Shown in pieces: positions 15,993-24,173 of a DNA stretch of 25,287 nucleotides. The notes below the pieces were generated by a model. That model worked only from the letters and a program-made list of their open reading frames with translations, had not been told where the DNA came from and did not search any database. Numbering within the stretch: the first letter of the stretch is position 1; each line of letters opens with the position of its first letter. The translations under genes and the position numbers were made by a program. Origin of the DNA: DATIJJ01 sp039936115 (lineage in GTDB: Bacteria > Pseudomonadota > Gammaproteobacteria > DSM-16500); NCBI GenBank assembly GCA_039936115.1, contig JBDTIZ010000260.1, positions 1 to 25,287 of the forward strand. The letters are read 5' to 3'.

Positions 15993-17516
15993 TTACTTCC
16001 TACGTTGTTTAGGCACAAAAGCAATTGGTAAATTCTGATTATTTTTCATAAACCGATCGCCATAACTCGGTATTGCTTCCACAACTGTATAATGCGTTAA
16101 AATTTGTTTCAGTTGTTCTTCATATTGTTTACGACTGATAAATATCGTATCTGTTTTGGTATTCGCAGTCTGCAACATCGGCCATGCTTTCAATAGATCT
16201 TTTGTTGTTTGATTACTACGATCATTACTTGTAATTGCATAATCTTTAATTTTTGGCGGCAAACCTAAATAAAATCGAATCTTGCTTTCAGGATCCAACA
16301 TCACAAAATTCCATTCTGACCATGGTTTGATTTTGTCGGTTTCTTGTCGCAAGGTAGCAGAAAAATGATTCATTCCACCCCCCGCATAATACAGCGGTTG
16401 CACAACATCAAACGTGATAAAGAACGCAATAAAGAAAATAACCGCGCAACGTCCAGACCAGATATTACGCTTCAACGTTTCTGCGCCTGCTAACACCCAG
16501 TCAGCTGTTAAAAGTAATGCAAACGGCACTAGCGGTAACACATAATAATTTCGCCGTGAACCACTCAGCGTGAAAAATACGAATAACAATAACACTGCCC
16601 AGATTAACCACTTCGAATTTGCCGTCAGCGATTTCCACCGGGATTTAATGCTAAACAGTGCGGGAATAAAAAATACTGTCCATGGCAACAAGTAGACCGG
16701 TAAAAAAACAAAATAAGTCCAAATCGGGCCTTTATGATCGAAGGGTTGGAAATAGCGTAAAATATTTTCGCGGTAAACTAAAATCAAACCATTTTCAGCA
16801 TAATTATTCGCACTAAAATAAGTTGAAGCCCAGAAAGGCAACACATACACAATTGCCGCAGGAATCATTGCAAAAATAAGTTTGAGTTTTAAATGTTTTT
16901 TCCATTCATTATTCATCATTAAGTCAGGAAAAATAACAATGGCAGCCACAACAGGTGCAACCAGACCTTTGCATAATGCAGTAAGTGCTAGAATCAAGAA
17001 AAAAACGGCATAATCAAAAAAACTGGTTTGGGATTTTTTTGCAAAATACCAAGCGACTGCAAACAAAGTGCCCGCCATATTTAACATATCAGCACTACTT
17101 GTCCGCGCCCAAAAAATAAAATAAAACGTGGTCAACAACATCCAGCCTGCTAGCAATCCTAGACGTCGATCTTTTAGATGCATTCCCAAACTGTAGATTG
17201 ACCCAACAGCTAACAAACCTGCCAAGGCGGATGGTAAACGCATTGCCCAGGTCGAGAGATTTCCTAATAATTTTGCAACGCCAATGATTAACCAATATGA
17301 CAAGAGAGGTTTATCATAATAGTCGTTGCCATTTAAGTTCGGGTGAAGAAAATCATGGTAATAAAACATCGCATAGACAATATCAGCCCAACGGTGTTCT
17401 TGCGTCCAAATTTCACGGCTGCCCAAGCAAGTGAATAACAGAATGACAGTGGCCGCTAATAAAAACGTTAGCTTAGCGTTCTGACCCCATAGTAAATCAG
17501 ACCAAGTACGACGCAT
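15993..17516 (-). CDS. ArnT-like dolichyl/undecaprenyl-phosphate-sugar transferase (PMT family, GT83-like)
   Basis: Polytopic inner-membrane glycosyltransferase of 507 residues with about 12 hydrophobic segments and a C-terminal soluble periplasmic part (from about residue 385). The first periplasmic loop carries the family signature: acidic/basic EHRWAD at 40-45 and YYDKPLLSYWL from residue 67, matching the DE-R-A and Y-KP-YW motifs of ArnT, which transfers L-Ara4N from undecaprenyl phosphate to lipid A. It is somewhat shorter than E. coli ArnT (550 residues). Because other PMT-family enzymes share these motifs, the sugar and acceptor are not proven. The ArnB and ArnA-like genes at the left of the window make an aminoarabinose role plausible, though they are 14 kb away. 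AAAGGA seven bases upstream supports the start. Confidence 0.8.
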   Translation of the reverse strand: MRRTWSDLLWGQNAKLTFLLAATVILLFTCLGSREIWTQEHRWADIVYAMFYYHDFLHPNLNGNDYYDKPLLSYWLIIGVAKLLGNLSTWAMRLPSALAGLLAVGSIYSLGMHLKDRRLGLLAGWMLLTTFYFIFWARTSSADMLNMAGTLFAVAWYFAKKSQTSFFDYAVFFLILALTALCKGLVAPVVAAIVIFPDLMMNNEWKKHLKLKLIFAMIPAAIVYVLPFWASTYFSANNYAENGLILVYRENILRYFQPFDHKGPIWTYFVFLPVYLLPWTVFFIPALFSIKSRWKSLTANSKWLIWAVLLLFVFFTLSGSRRNYYVLPLVPFALLLTADWVLAGAETLKRNIWSGRCAVIFFIAFFITFDVVQPLYYAGGGMNHFSATLRQETDKIKPWSEWNFVMLDPESKIRFYLGLPPKIKDYAITSNDRSNQTTKDLLKAWPMLQTANTKTDTIFISRKQYEEQLKQILTHYTVVEAIPSYGDRFMKNNQNLPIAFVPKQRRK

Positions 17517-17641
17517 TTAAATTTCCTTTTATGAATAGGATAGCAAAACAGCCCGGATTATACGGAAAGGATGCAAAAAAATATAGACAATGTGAGCGGT
17601 AATGCTACTATAAAAAACACTTTTTTTCTGGGAGAAAACTC

Positions 17642-18517
17642 ATGTTTAAAGGCAGCATAGTTGCATTAGTCACGCCCATGCAGGCAGATGGGACTATTGA
17701 TAAAAAATCTTTGCATGAATTAATTGAGTGGCACATCGAAGCTAAGACCGATGGAATAGTAGTCGTCGGCACAACCGGTGAAGCCGCAACTCTGACAGAA
17801 GAAGAACAGTACGATATAATTTCAACTGTTGTATCTCAAGTGAATCGACGCATACCTGTGATTGCAGGCACTGGAACCAATTCAACGCAACACACCATCC
17901 AACTCACTCGTAATGCTAAAAAAGCTGGCGCGGATGCTGTATTGATTGTGACACCTTATTACAACAAACCCACCCAGAACGGTTTGTTTGCGCATTATCA
18001 AGCGATTGCGGAAAAAGTGTTTTTACCGATAATTTTATACAACGTTCCTGGCAGAACCGCGTGCGATATGCTGCCTGAAACCGTTCAGCGTTTGTCTAAA
18101 ATTGACAATATTATTGGTATTAAAGAAGCGACGGGCAATGTTGACCGTGTTGTAGAGATTACAAATCGTTGTGGTAAACAATTTGCAATCTATAGCGGTG
18201 ATGATGCAACGGCGCTTGATGCCATGTTGCATGGTGCGGATGGTGTCATATCAGTCACTGCGAATGTTGCACCGCGCCAAATGCATGCACTCTGTGCTGC
18301 TGCTCTGTCTGGCAACAATGTGCTTGCTGAAACGATTAATGCCGAGTTAATGCCATTACATAAGAAATTGTTCTTAGAATCTAACCCTATTCCGACCAAG
18401 TGGGTTTTGAATCAAATGGGCTTGATTCCCGACGGAATCCGGTTACCATTGTCGCCGTTAGATCCAAAGTTCCATGCTGACTTGAAACAAGCGATGCTTG
18501 ATGCTGGGATTGTTTAG
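17642..18517 (+). CDS. dapA: 4-hydroxy-tetrahydrodipicolinate synthase
   Basis: Condenses pyruvate with aspartate semialdehyde in the first committed step of lysine and diaminopimelate synthesis, in the cytoplasm. Its 291 residues align with E. coli DapA without gaps over the active site: T44-T45 in GTTGEAATL, Y107 in TPYYNKPTQ, Y133 and R138 in LYNVPGRTA, and Schiff-base lysine K161 in GIKEATGNVDR. The ribosome binding site GGGAG at 17630-17634 lies seven bases before the ATG. It is followed, as in many gammaproteobacteria, by a bamC-type lipoprotein gene 94 bases downstream, which supports orthology. Confidence 0.97.
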   Translation: MFKGSIVALVTPMQADGTIDKKSLHELIEWHIEAKTDGIVVVGTTGEAATLTEEEQYDIISTVVSQVNRRIPVIAGTGTNSTQHTIQLTRNAKKAGADAVLIVTPYYNKPTQNGLFAHYQAIAEKVFLPIILYNVPGRTACDMLPETVQRLSKIDNIIGIKEATGNVDRVVEITNRCGKQFAIYSGDDATALDAMLHGADGVISVTANVAPRQMHALCAAALSGNNVLAETINAELMPLHKKLFLESNPIPTKWVLNQMGLIPDGIRLPLSPLDPKFHADLKQAMLDAGIV

Positions 18518-18611
18518 CTAAATCACGCTAAAACTTGTGGCGAGAACTGAGGTTATAGCTTAATATTCCGACACTCGCAAAAAACAACAAAGGTTATATT
18601 TTAGGTTACTT

Positions 18612-18875
18612 ATGCAGCACTTTATTAAAACAATAGGTTTAATGTCGCTTATACTCACGATATCCGGCTGTTCCCATGTTTTCGGCAATCACGGTGTCAT
18701 TCAAGACCGCGGCAGTGATTATCTCAAGGCAAAAAGCATCCCACCCTTAAGAATTCCGCCTGGCCTTTCTTCATCAACCATCGAAGCAAGCTATCCTGTC
18801 TCCGACCGTTATTACCCAACCGGCGACAAACCTTTAAATCTCATCCCACCCGAACTAAACAATTCTGGCAACTAA
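18612..18875 (+). CDS. Short BamC-like outer-membrane lipoprotein (N-terminal part only)
   Basis: An 87-residue lipoprotein: signal sequence, then lipobox LTISGC with the lipidated cysteine at C20. The mature part (DYLKAKSIPPLRIPPGLSS, then YPVSDRYYP) looks like the unstructured N-terminal segment of BamC, the BAM-complex lipoprotein whose N-terminal lasso binds BamD. The two helix-grip domains that make up most of E. coli BamC (about 344 residues) are absent, and the reading frame ends naturally at 18875 with a tRNA gene close behind. Position directly after dapA is the classical location of bamC (nlpB). It may be a natural minimal BamC; truncation is less likely because no remnant of the missing part is seen before the tRNA. 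Confidence 0.7.
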   Translation: MQHFIKTIGLMSLILTISGCSHVFGNHGVIQDRGSDYLKAKSIPPLRIPPGLSSSTIEASYPVSDRYYPTGDKPLNLIPPELNNSGN

Positions 18876-18894
18876 TCTCATCCCAGAATATAAT
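18865..18894 (+). promoter_or_regulatory. Candidate tRNA promoter
   Basis: CTGGCA (18865-18870) and a perfect TATAAT (18889-18894) are separated by 18 bases. The discriminator that follows is GC-rich (CGGGCGCG), as in stringently controlled stable-RNA promoters. Its -35 part overlaps the end of the lipoprotein gene; predicted transcription would start roughly 20 bases before the tRNA. Confidence 0.5.
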
Positions 18895-18919
18895 CGGGCG
18901 CGTAATAAAATCAAAACCT

Positions 18920-19012
18920 GGAGAGGTACCGAAGTGGCCATAACGGCACCGACTCGAAATCGGATGGGGGGCGTGAGCCTCCACGTGGGTTCGAATCCCA
19001 CCCTCTCCGCCA
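18920..19012 (+). tRNA. tRNA-Ser (anticodon CGA)
   Basis: A complete class II tRNA with encoded CCA. Acceptor stem GGAGAGG (18920-18926) pairs with CCTCTCC (19002-19008), discriminator G, then CCA at 19010-19012. The anticodon stem CCGA/TCGG encloses loop CTCGAAA with anticodon CGA at 18955-18957, reading UCG serine codons. The long variable arm is typical for serine, and the T arm is GTGGG-TTCGAAT-CCCAC. Confidence 0.96.
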
Positions 19013-19198
19013 TATTAGCTTAGTTGAAATTTTAATTTGCAAAAAAATTCCACTTTGTATTCACGACAACATTTCAGAATTCCTCTGTATTTTTCAAAAT
19101 ATAATTATTCCCAATAAGCGATGTACCTACTACAAGTGAATGACAATGATAGCTCTCTGATTACAAATTCCTGCATTTAATTGCCATCTCACACTTTA

Positions 19199-19319
19199 CC
19201 GTCACCCCGCGCCTTCGCGCGTATGGTTTCTTTTTTACAAATCAAAACCGACGCCAAGTTGACTGGATACCGCAGACAAGCCGCGGTATCCAGTCAACTT
19301 GGCGTCGGTTTGGAATTTG
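19199..19319. repeat. Perfect 29-bp-arm palindrome (GTCACCCCGC-associated)
   Basis: Arms at 19245-19273 and 19283-19311 are perfect 29-base reverse complements around the nine-base loop AGACAAGCC. After an internal mismatch, the stem continues with ACAAAT (19237-19242) against ATTTGT. GTCACCCCGC and a small GCGC hairpin precede it (19201-19222), the same lead sequence seen at 14961 and 25269. It is larger than needed for a terminator and lacks a T-tract. It looks like a mobile or dispersed palindromic repeat of a type often seen in intracellular proteobacteria. Confidence 0.85.
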
Positions 19320-19407
19320 TAATGAGAGAACCTGGAATAGAAATAGCAAAAAAAGCGAGCAACTCGCTGCAATTATCGAAAAAGCATATAACTCTTACTA
19401 GAAAAGA

Positions 19408-19437
19408 TTGCCTTATATTTTAAATAACTAGTATAAA
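19408..19437 (+). promoter_or_regulatory. Candidate promoter for the helicase fusion gene
   Basis: TTGCCT (19408-19413) and TATAAA (19432-19437) are 18 bases apart, a reasonable sigma-70 promoter. Transcription would begin near 19444, giving a leader of about 155 bases before the ATG at 19601. Confidence 0.45.
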
Positions 19438-19587
19438 CAATAATTTATAGGAAACTCTAATGCCAAGAACTATCTAGATAACAGAAATATCAAATACCCT
19501 ATCGGTTGATGATTTATTTATATACAATGCGCAGCGGCTAGCTTTAAAATTATGCCTAAAAAACCCACTCAAATGATATATGTCCAA

Positions 19588-19600
19588 ATACGAGGATATT
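19588..19600 (+). promoter_or_regulatory. Ribosome binding site within a 13-base leader shared with the gene at 11619
   Basis: ATACGAGGATATT ends directly before ATG 19601 and is identical to 11603-11615, which precedes the GTG start at 11619. GAGG (19592-19595) is five bases from the ATG. It decides the start over an in-frame ATG at 19580 that has no ribosome binding site. Confidence 0.65.
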
Positions 19601-22600
19601 ATGTTTTCACAAAACGACTCAGGCTCATCTGCTAATAATAAGAAAAAGAAAAAAACTACAACGACTGAGCCTAAAACAGAGACAACCAGCTTAGCGTCAT
19701 CACAAGCAAAACCCCCGATAAACACTGAAATTAATAAAACAGATAAAAACGGTAACACGCTATTACATAAAGCCGTTATGCACACTCTACCAATCAGTGA
19801 GGTTCGTCAATTAATTGCTGCTAATGCTGAGATAGATGCAACGACGCCGCAGGGAAAAACAGCATTGGCCTTAGCTGGACAATACAGTCTTGATACTGAC
19901 GTAATACGTCTTTTGCTAGAAAGCAAAGCCAGTGTGAATGGAGTTGCGAGCACCCAAGATGCCCAGGTGCTACCCCTTACCAATGTATTATTGAGTGCAA
20001 GCCAAAAACAGCCGCACATCACTTACCAAGCGTTACGCATACTCTTGGATGCTAAAGCCGACGTCAATGCCACCGAAGCTTGTTATGAAAGAACCAGAAA
20101 GGGGCTGCGACACCTTACCGTCACGCCAATGCACATAGCCGGAAGAGTAGGCTACACTGAAGTCGTAAAAGACTTCCTGGATCGGGGAGGTGATATTAAT
20201 TTGACACTCTCTGGTAAAACACCCTTATCATTTTTTTCACCCGAAATCCGCACAGAAATCTTAAAACATAATGCAAAAAGATCACCCGCGTTACTCGAAC
20301 AAATTAAAAAACAAAACGAAGAAAAAATGCAGCCCGCAGATGAAGCGTACAACGAATTAATTGGCCAAGCTGGAGAAGAAGCGGTTGTTGAGGAAATCAT
20401 TGCGGGAGATGAGTTAGTCGAAAATGAAGAAGAAACTACTAACTCAAACTCAGATGAATCAGAATCAAAAGAGATCGAGTCAGAACAACCTTCGGCTACA
20501 TCATTCCATACTAACAATAAAATCGCGCCTTTCATCTCTTTAATGAATACATTTAACACCATCAGCGAACAACCCGTGACGCTTATCAAAGATGAAGTGA
20601 TATTAAATAATATACGCGGACCTTCTCTGATAGAAAATTTTTTGGATGTTCTAAATGAGAATCTGCCCCGAGCTTTCATCCGCGGTGGATTTGGTCGAGA
20701 TCAAAGTCTAAATTTATTATCTGAAAAACCAAAGCACGGTATTGTTTACAACGATATCGATCTTGTTTTTTGTGGTTCAACCGAAGCAGGACTCAAAGAA
20801 GCCAGAGCATTTTTTTCCAACGATCCTCCTATCCTCATTACCATCGATAAGTATATTCCTGAATTAATCATCATTACCGATGAACTCTGTCGTTTTCGCC
20901 CCGCGCAAATGTATTGCAAACCTAATCACGAAAACAGTATTTATCAACTCGTTACTGATTTTCAACATACAGATGGAAATGACCAACAAGATAAGCTTAA
21001 ATTACTCACGCAAATTGTCACAACACTTGCGACTGAAGATGATTTTCTGGTGAATACACCATACAGCTACAAAGATAAGGATATGCCACTCACATCACTT
21101 GACGCCTCTGGATACGCGCTAGCGCACTTAAGACATAAATCTCTAAAAATGGTTGCGGGGGCTAAACAACGAATCAAAAATGACAACCAATTAGTGTTAT
21201 TAGCTCGAGTACCACTTTATGCTGCAGAAGCAAATATGGTCATCAGCCAAGAAGACAAACAATTCTATCGATATATTGCTGAACAACTTCGCAATCTCAA
21301 ACCAGGAAAACGTAAATCTTATGCGAAAAAATATTTTCAGTTTGGTTTCGCTGAACGGTGCTTCTATATTTTAGAAGAATTAGATTTCTTCAAACCATTT
21401 TTTCAAATTGATGCAAGTTATGTCATAGAAAAAAAAGGTCGCAAAAAGCTGATTGAATTATTCCGTATGTTAGATAAAGACATTGTAGCGGGAGATTTTT
21501 GTAGCAATTTCCAGCAATTACAAGAGGAAGTCTTCAAACGAATCGGCTTGAGACAACATGGCTTAGTGGCGAATAGAATTCAGGAAAGAAAAAAAGATTT
21601 TGCATTTAAAGTTGCGTTTATTGATGCAGTTACTGCATGGCCAGTGGAGAAATTAAACGATTCGAATTTAGCGATAAAAACAAAATCTCTGAAAATTCCC
21701 GCAACAGTCAAGAATGAAAAAGCTGCAATTGAGGCATATTATGACACATTAGTACAACTCACCTTGGAAGAAACCCGAGAAGCTATTTTTCAATCACGCA
21801 CTAATGAACACAAAGAAGAATCCACCCTTCGTTTACTCAAACAAAATAAATTACAACAAGACAAAACAGATCTTGCACCCAACAACTTAGTTATCCTGGA
21901 ATTTCAATTAGAAAGTGCTGACAGACAGATAAAACCTTATGATTGCTTTATCCTGGTTTGCAAAAAAACAGGGTTTTCATCACTCGCGATTGCGCGTTAT
22001 CAAGAAGAAGATAGTGAATATCTTTCGTTTACTAAAGTAACATTGTATGTACAATTATCTGCGATGATGGATTGCACTAGATATGGTGAATGGTCTATTA
22101 CGCCCGTCGGCTCGCTTGTCACATTTTGTCGTACTTACACCAAGCTTAAACAAAGCAAAGAACAGCCTGAGAAAAAATTTGGCTTTTTAAATGGTGATCT
22201 CAGAACAAATGCGGTTTGGAATGATAATTCCATCACAGAAGAAGAAAAAACTCGGCTAAATACAATGAAGCTGGACGATTCACAAAAACAAGCTGTTTCA
22301 GCGTGGCTTGATTTAAAAGCAGGGTCTCTTTGTGTAATTGGACCGCCCGGCACAGGTAAAACGACAACCGCTATCGCTGCAACCACTTTATTGCATAAGC
22401 GATACAAAGAACAAAAAACAGAAGATGACACACCCCCATCTCGATGGAAAATACCTTTTGTTGTATGTACAGAAGCAAACATACCCATGCGCAAATACGG
22501 ATCCGATTTCATTGAAGCGAATCCAACTATTCCAGCAATTATTGTTGTTACAGATGAAGTAAAAGAAACATTGGGAACTCAGCCTTATGTATTTTCCGCC

Positions 22601-24049
22601 TATACTTGGTCAAAAAAACAAGAAACTATTTTGGATGACATAGCAAAACAAATCAAAGAGTCGGATAACCAAGATATCCTGCTTACCCGAGATGCGATTG
22701 ATCGTTTGGATAATTTTATTCACATGGTAGAAAAAGAAAATCGTGATTTTCGCAAGCTCGGGTGTGTGAAACAAATTAAAGATCTTATTCATACTTGCAG
22801 CTATCAAGATAAAGAAATGCTTTCCGCGAATGTAAACAATATTCTGTTAACGTTAAGCGTTGCTAGAAAATCTATAACAACGTGTTTGAATAGAATTTCA
22901 TTGGCGAAACTCCGTATGAAGATCAAACAAAGTGATGTTGTATTCATGACGATTGCAAGCAGAGGAAGCAATGTTTTCCGAGGATTTACGGCAGGTACTG
23001 TGGCGATTGAAGAAGCCTTTCAAACAACTGAACCTAAGGAAGTAATGGTTAGAACGCTTGAGCCCGATGTCATTTATCATTTGGGTGATCCTATGCAACT
23101 CCAACCTTATGTCGCATCTAATCGCGCTAAAGAAGCTAAACTGAATCGTTCGCTGATAGAACGAGCCTTACTCAATGCAAATCATTGGCCGCAGGCAGAA
23201 AAAGATAAATATTTCTACCACTTAAACACACAATATCGCATGCGACCGCCGATTGCTTTCTTGATTAGCAAAACGTTTTATCACAGCAAACTAAAAAATG
23301 CTGCAAGCGTGAGCGAACGCGCAGTCGTCTTTCGTTTTAAACACAACTTCGAATGTTTTTTAAAACGCGAATACAGTTTGATTGATGTCGAAAATGGTAA
23401 AGAACAAAAAGTTGCAACCGGAAGTGGAAAATTTTCTTATAGGAATCCTGAAGAAGCAGCCTTTGTCGTGAAACTTTTAAATAGTCTTTATCATCAATTT
23501 GGCGCTGAGATTCTCGATAAAATTACTGTGCTCACCCCATATCGCGGTCAAGTAAAATTAATTACAACAGAATTAACATCTCACCCCCATCTACAAGTCA
23601 ATGTTTCAACCGTAGATTCCATGCAAGGAGGAGAAAAAGAATGTGTTATTTTCTCAGGCGTACGATCAGGCGGCACACTAGGATTTTCTGCTCTACCTAA
23701 CCGATTAAATGTGGCCTTGTCGCGTGCCCGAGAAAAATTAATCGTAATTTGTAACTGGCGGGCATTCAAACAAGATGATTGGGGTGCTTGCTTGTTAAAT
23801 AATGCAGACAAATCGAATGGATCGCCTTATTTTAGCCACGGACAAGCGACTAAAGATCTGGAGAGACTGGATATAGCTGCTAGGCAAGAGCAGGAACTAA
23901 AAGACCAACCAGTGATTCGATTCTCGACTAATCCAATATTAGCGCGGACGGGCTCACCGTTACATCGACAAGCTAGTGTATCGGCGGTGGCGCCACCAAT
24001 AGTCTCTGCGGATCAAGCTCAGCAGCTTGTTAGCAATAAATATAAATAA
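19601..24049 (+). CDS. Ankyrin repeats + poly(A)-polymerase-like nucleotidyltransferase + UPF1-like SF1 helicase fusion
   Basis: One 1482-residue protein with three modules. Residues about 45-235: four or five ankyrin repeats (NGNTLLHKAV, TPMHIAGRVGYTEVVKDFLDRGGD). An acidic Ser/Glu linker follows (about 265-300). Residues about 355-605 resemble class II poly(A)/CCA nucleotidyltransferases: R361-G-G-F-G-R-D367, catalytic-type D385-I-D387, EDDFLVN at 479-485, and a neck/body helix pair at 578-601 (GFAERCFYILEELDFFKPFF) that matches PcnB. Residues about 715-1400 form a superfamily 1B helicase: stalk/beta-barrel region, Walker A GPPGTGKTTT (914-923), motif II E1137-E-A-F-Q, GDPMQLQP (1162-1169), QYRM (1211-1214), VSTVDSMQGGE, and LNVALSRAREK with R1375 and R1377. 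A disordered tail ends the protein. There is no signal peptide. Together the modules suggest RNA processing or a host-directed effector acting on RNA; each domain assignment is from motifs and the function is inferred. Confidence 0.88.
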   Translation: MFSQNDSGSSANNKKKKKTTTTEPKTETTSLASSQAKPPINTEINKTDKNGNTLLHKAVMHTLPISEVRQLIAANAEIDATTPQGKTALALAGQYSLDTDVIRLLLESKASVNGVASTQDAQVLPLTNVLLSASQKQPHITYQALRILLDAKADVNATEACYERTRKGLRHLTVTPMHIAGRVGYTEVVKDFLDRGGDINLTLSGKTPLSFFSPEIRTEILKHNAKRSPALLEQIKKQNEEKMQPADEAYNELIGQAGEEAVVEEIIAGDELVENEEETTNSNSDESESKEIESEQPSATSFHTNNKIAPFISLMNTFNTISEQPVTLIKDEVILNNIRGPSLIENFLDVLNENLPRAFIRGGFGRDQSLNLLSEKPKHGIVYNDIDLVFCGSTEAGLKEARAFFSNDPPILITIDKYIPELIIITDELCRFRPAQMYCKPNHENSIYQLVTDFQHTDGNDQQDKLKLLTQIVTTLATEDDFLVNTPYSYKDKDMPLTSLDASGYALAHLRHKSLKMVAGAKQRIKNDNQLVLLARVPLYAAEANMVISQEDKQFYRYIAEQLRNLKPGKRKSYAKKYFQFGFAERCFYILEELDFFKPFFQIDASYVIEKKGRKKLIELFRMLDKDIVAGDFCSNFQQLQEEVFKRIGLRQHGLVANRIQERKKDFAFKVAFIDAVTAWPVEKLNDSNLAIKTKSLKIPATVKNEKAAIEAYYDTLVQLTLEETREAIFQSRTNEHKEESTLRLLKQNKLQQDKTDLAPNNLVILEFQLESADRQIKPYDCFILVCKKTGFSSLAIARYQEEDSEYLSFTKVTLYVQLSAMMDCTRYGEWSITPVGSLVTFCRTYTKLKQSKEQPEKKFGFLNGDLRTNAVWNDNSITEEEKTRLNTMKLDDSQKQAVSAWLDLKAGSLCVIGPPGTGKTTTAIAATTLLHKRYKEQKTEDDTPPSRWKIPFVVCTEANIPMRKYGSDFIEANPTIPAIIVVTDEVKETLGTQPYVFSAYTWSKKQETILDDIAKQIKESDNQDILLTRDAIDRLDNFIHMVEKENRDFRKLGCVKQIKDLIHTCSYQDKEMLSANVNNILLTLSVARKSITTCLNRISLAKLRMKIKQSDVVFMTIASRGSNVFRGFTAGTVAIEEAFQTTEPKEVMVRTLEPDVIYHLGDPMQLQPYVASNRAKEAKLNRSLIERALLNANHWPQAEKDKYFYHLNTQYRMRPPIAFLISKTFYHSKLKNAASVSERAVVFRFKHNFECFLKREYSLIDVENGKEQKVATGSGKFSYRNPEEAAFVVKLLNSLYHQFGAEILDKITVLTPYRGQVKLITTELTSHPHLQVNVSTVDSMQGGEKECVIFSGVRSGGTLGFSALPNRLNVALSRAREKLIVICNWRAFKQDDWGACLLNNADKSNGSPYFSHGQATKDLERLDIAARQEQELKDQPVIRFSTNPILARTGSPLHRQASVSAVAPPIVSADQAQQLVSNKYK

Positions 24050-24173
24050 TAGAAGCCCCTGCTCTTACTTTTACTGTCAATGAAGTGAAATTGAAATTAA
24101 GAGTAGGTGGTCTTTACTCCTCTTCAAAATCGTTATAAACCAAAAAGTTAGCGGCAGAGCTCATCTTCTTCGC

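Larger units (their letters stand above)
19013..19600. other. Gene-free AT-rich stretch between tRNA-Ser and the helicase fusion gene
   Basis: About 590 bases without a convincing gene. It holds a large perfect palindrome in its middle (19237-19318) and, at its right end, the candidate promoter and ribosome binding site of the next gene. No second tRNA or conserved small RNA could be recognised. No clear rho-independent terminator follows the tRNA; only weak AT-rich complementarity is seen at 19034-19045. Confidence 0.6.

Noticed and set aside
17557..17590. Promoter for the ArnT-like gene (TATAAT on the - strand at 17562-17557)
   Set aside because: The -10 box is good but the only -35-like word (TTGTCT-type) is 21-22 bases away; not convincing enough to annotate.
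19181..19423. 80-codon ORF on the + strand
   Set aside because: It runs straight through the 29-bp palindrome, has no ribosome binding site and no protein-like composition; it is an accident of the repeat.
20152..20679. 175-codon ORF on the - strand
   Set aside because: Lies wholly within the fusion gene; its serine-rich composition is the antisense of the acidic linker.
24058..24107. Hairpin CCTGCTCTTA / TAAGAGTAGG as terminator of the fusion gene
   Set aside because: One mismatch, a 30-base loop and no T-tract make it too weak to call.
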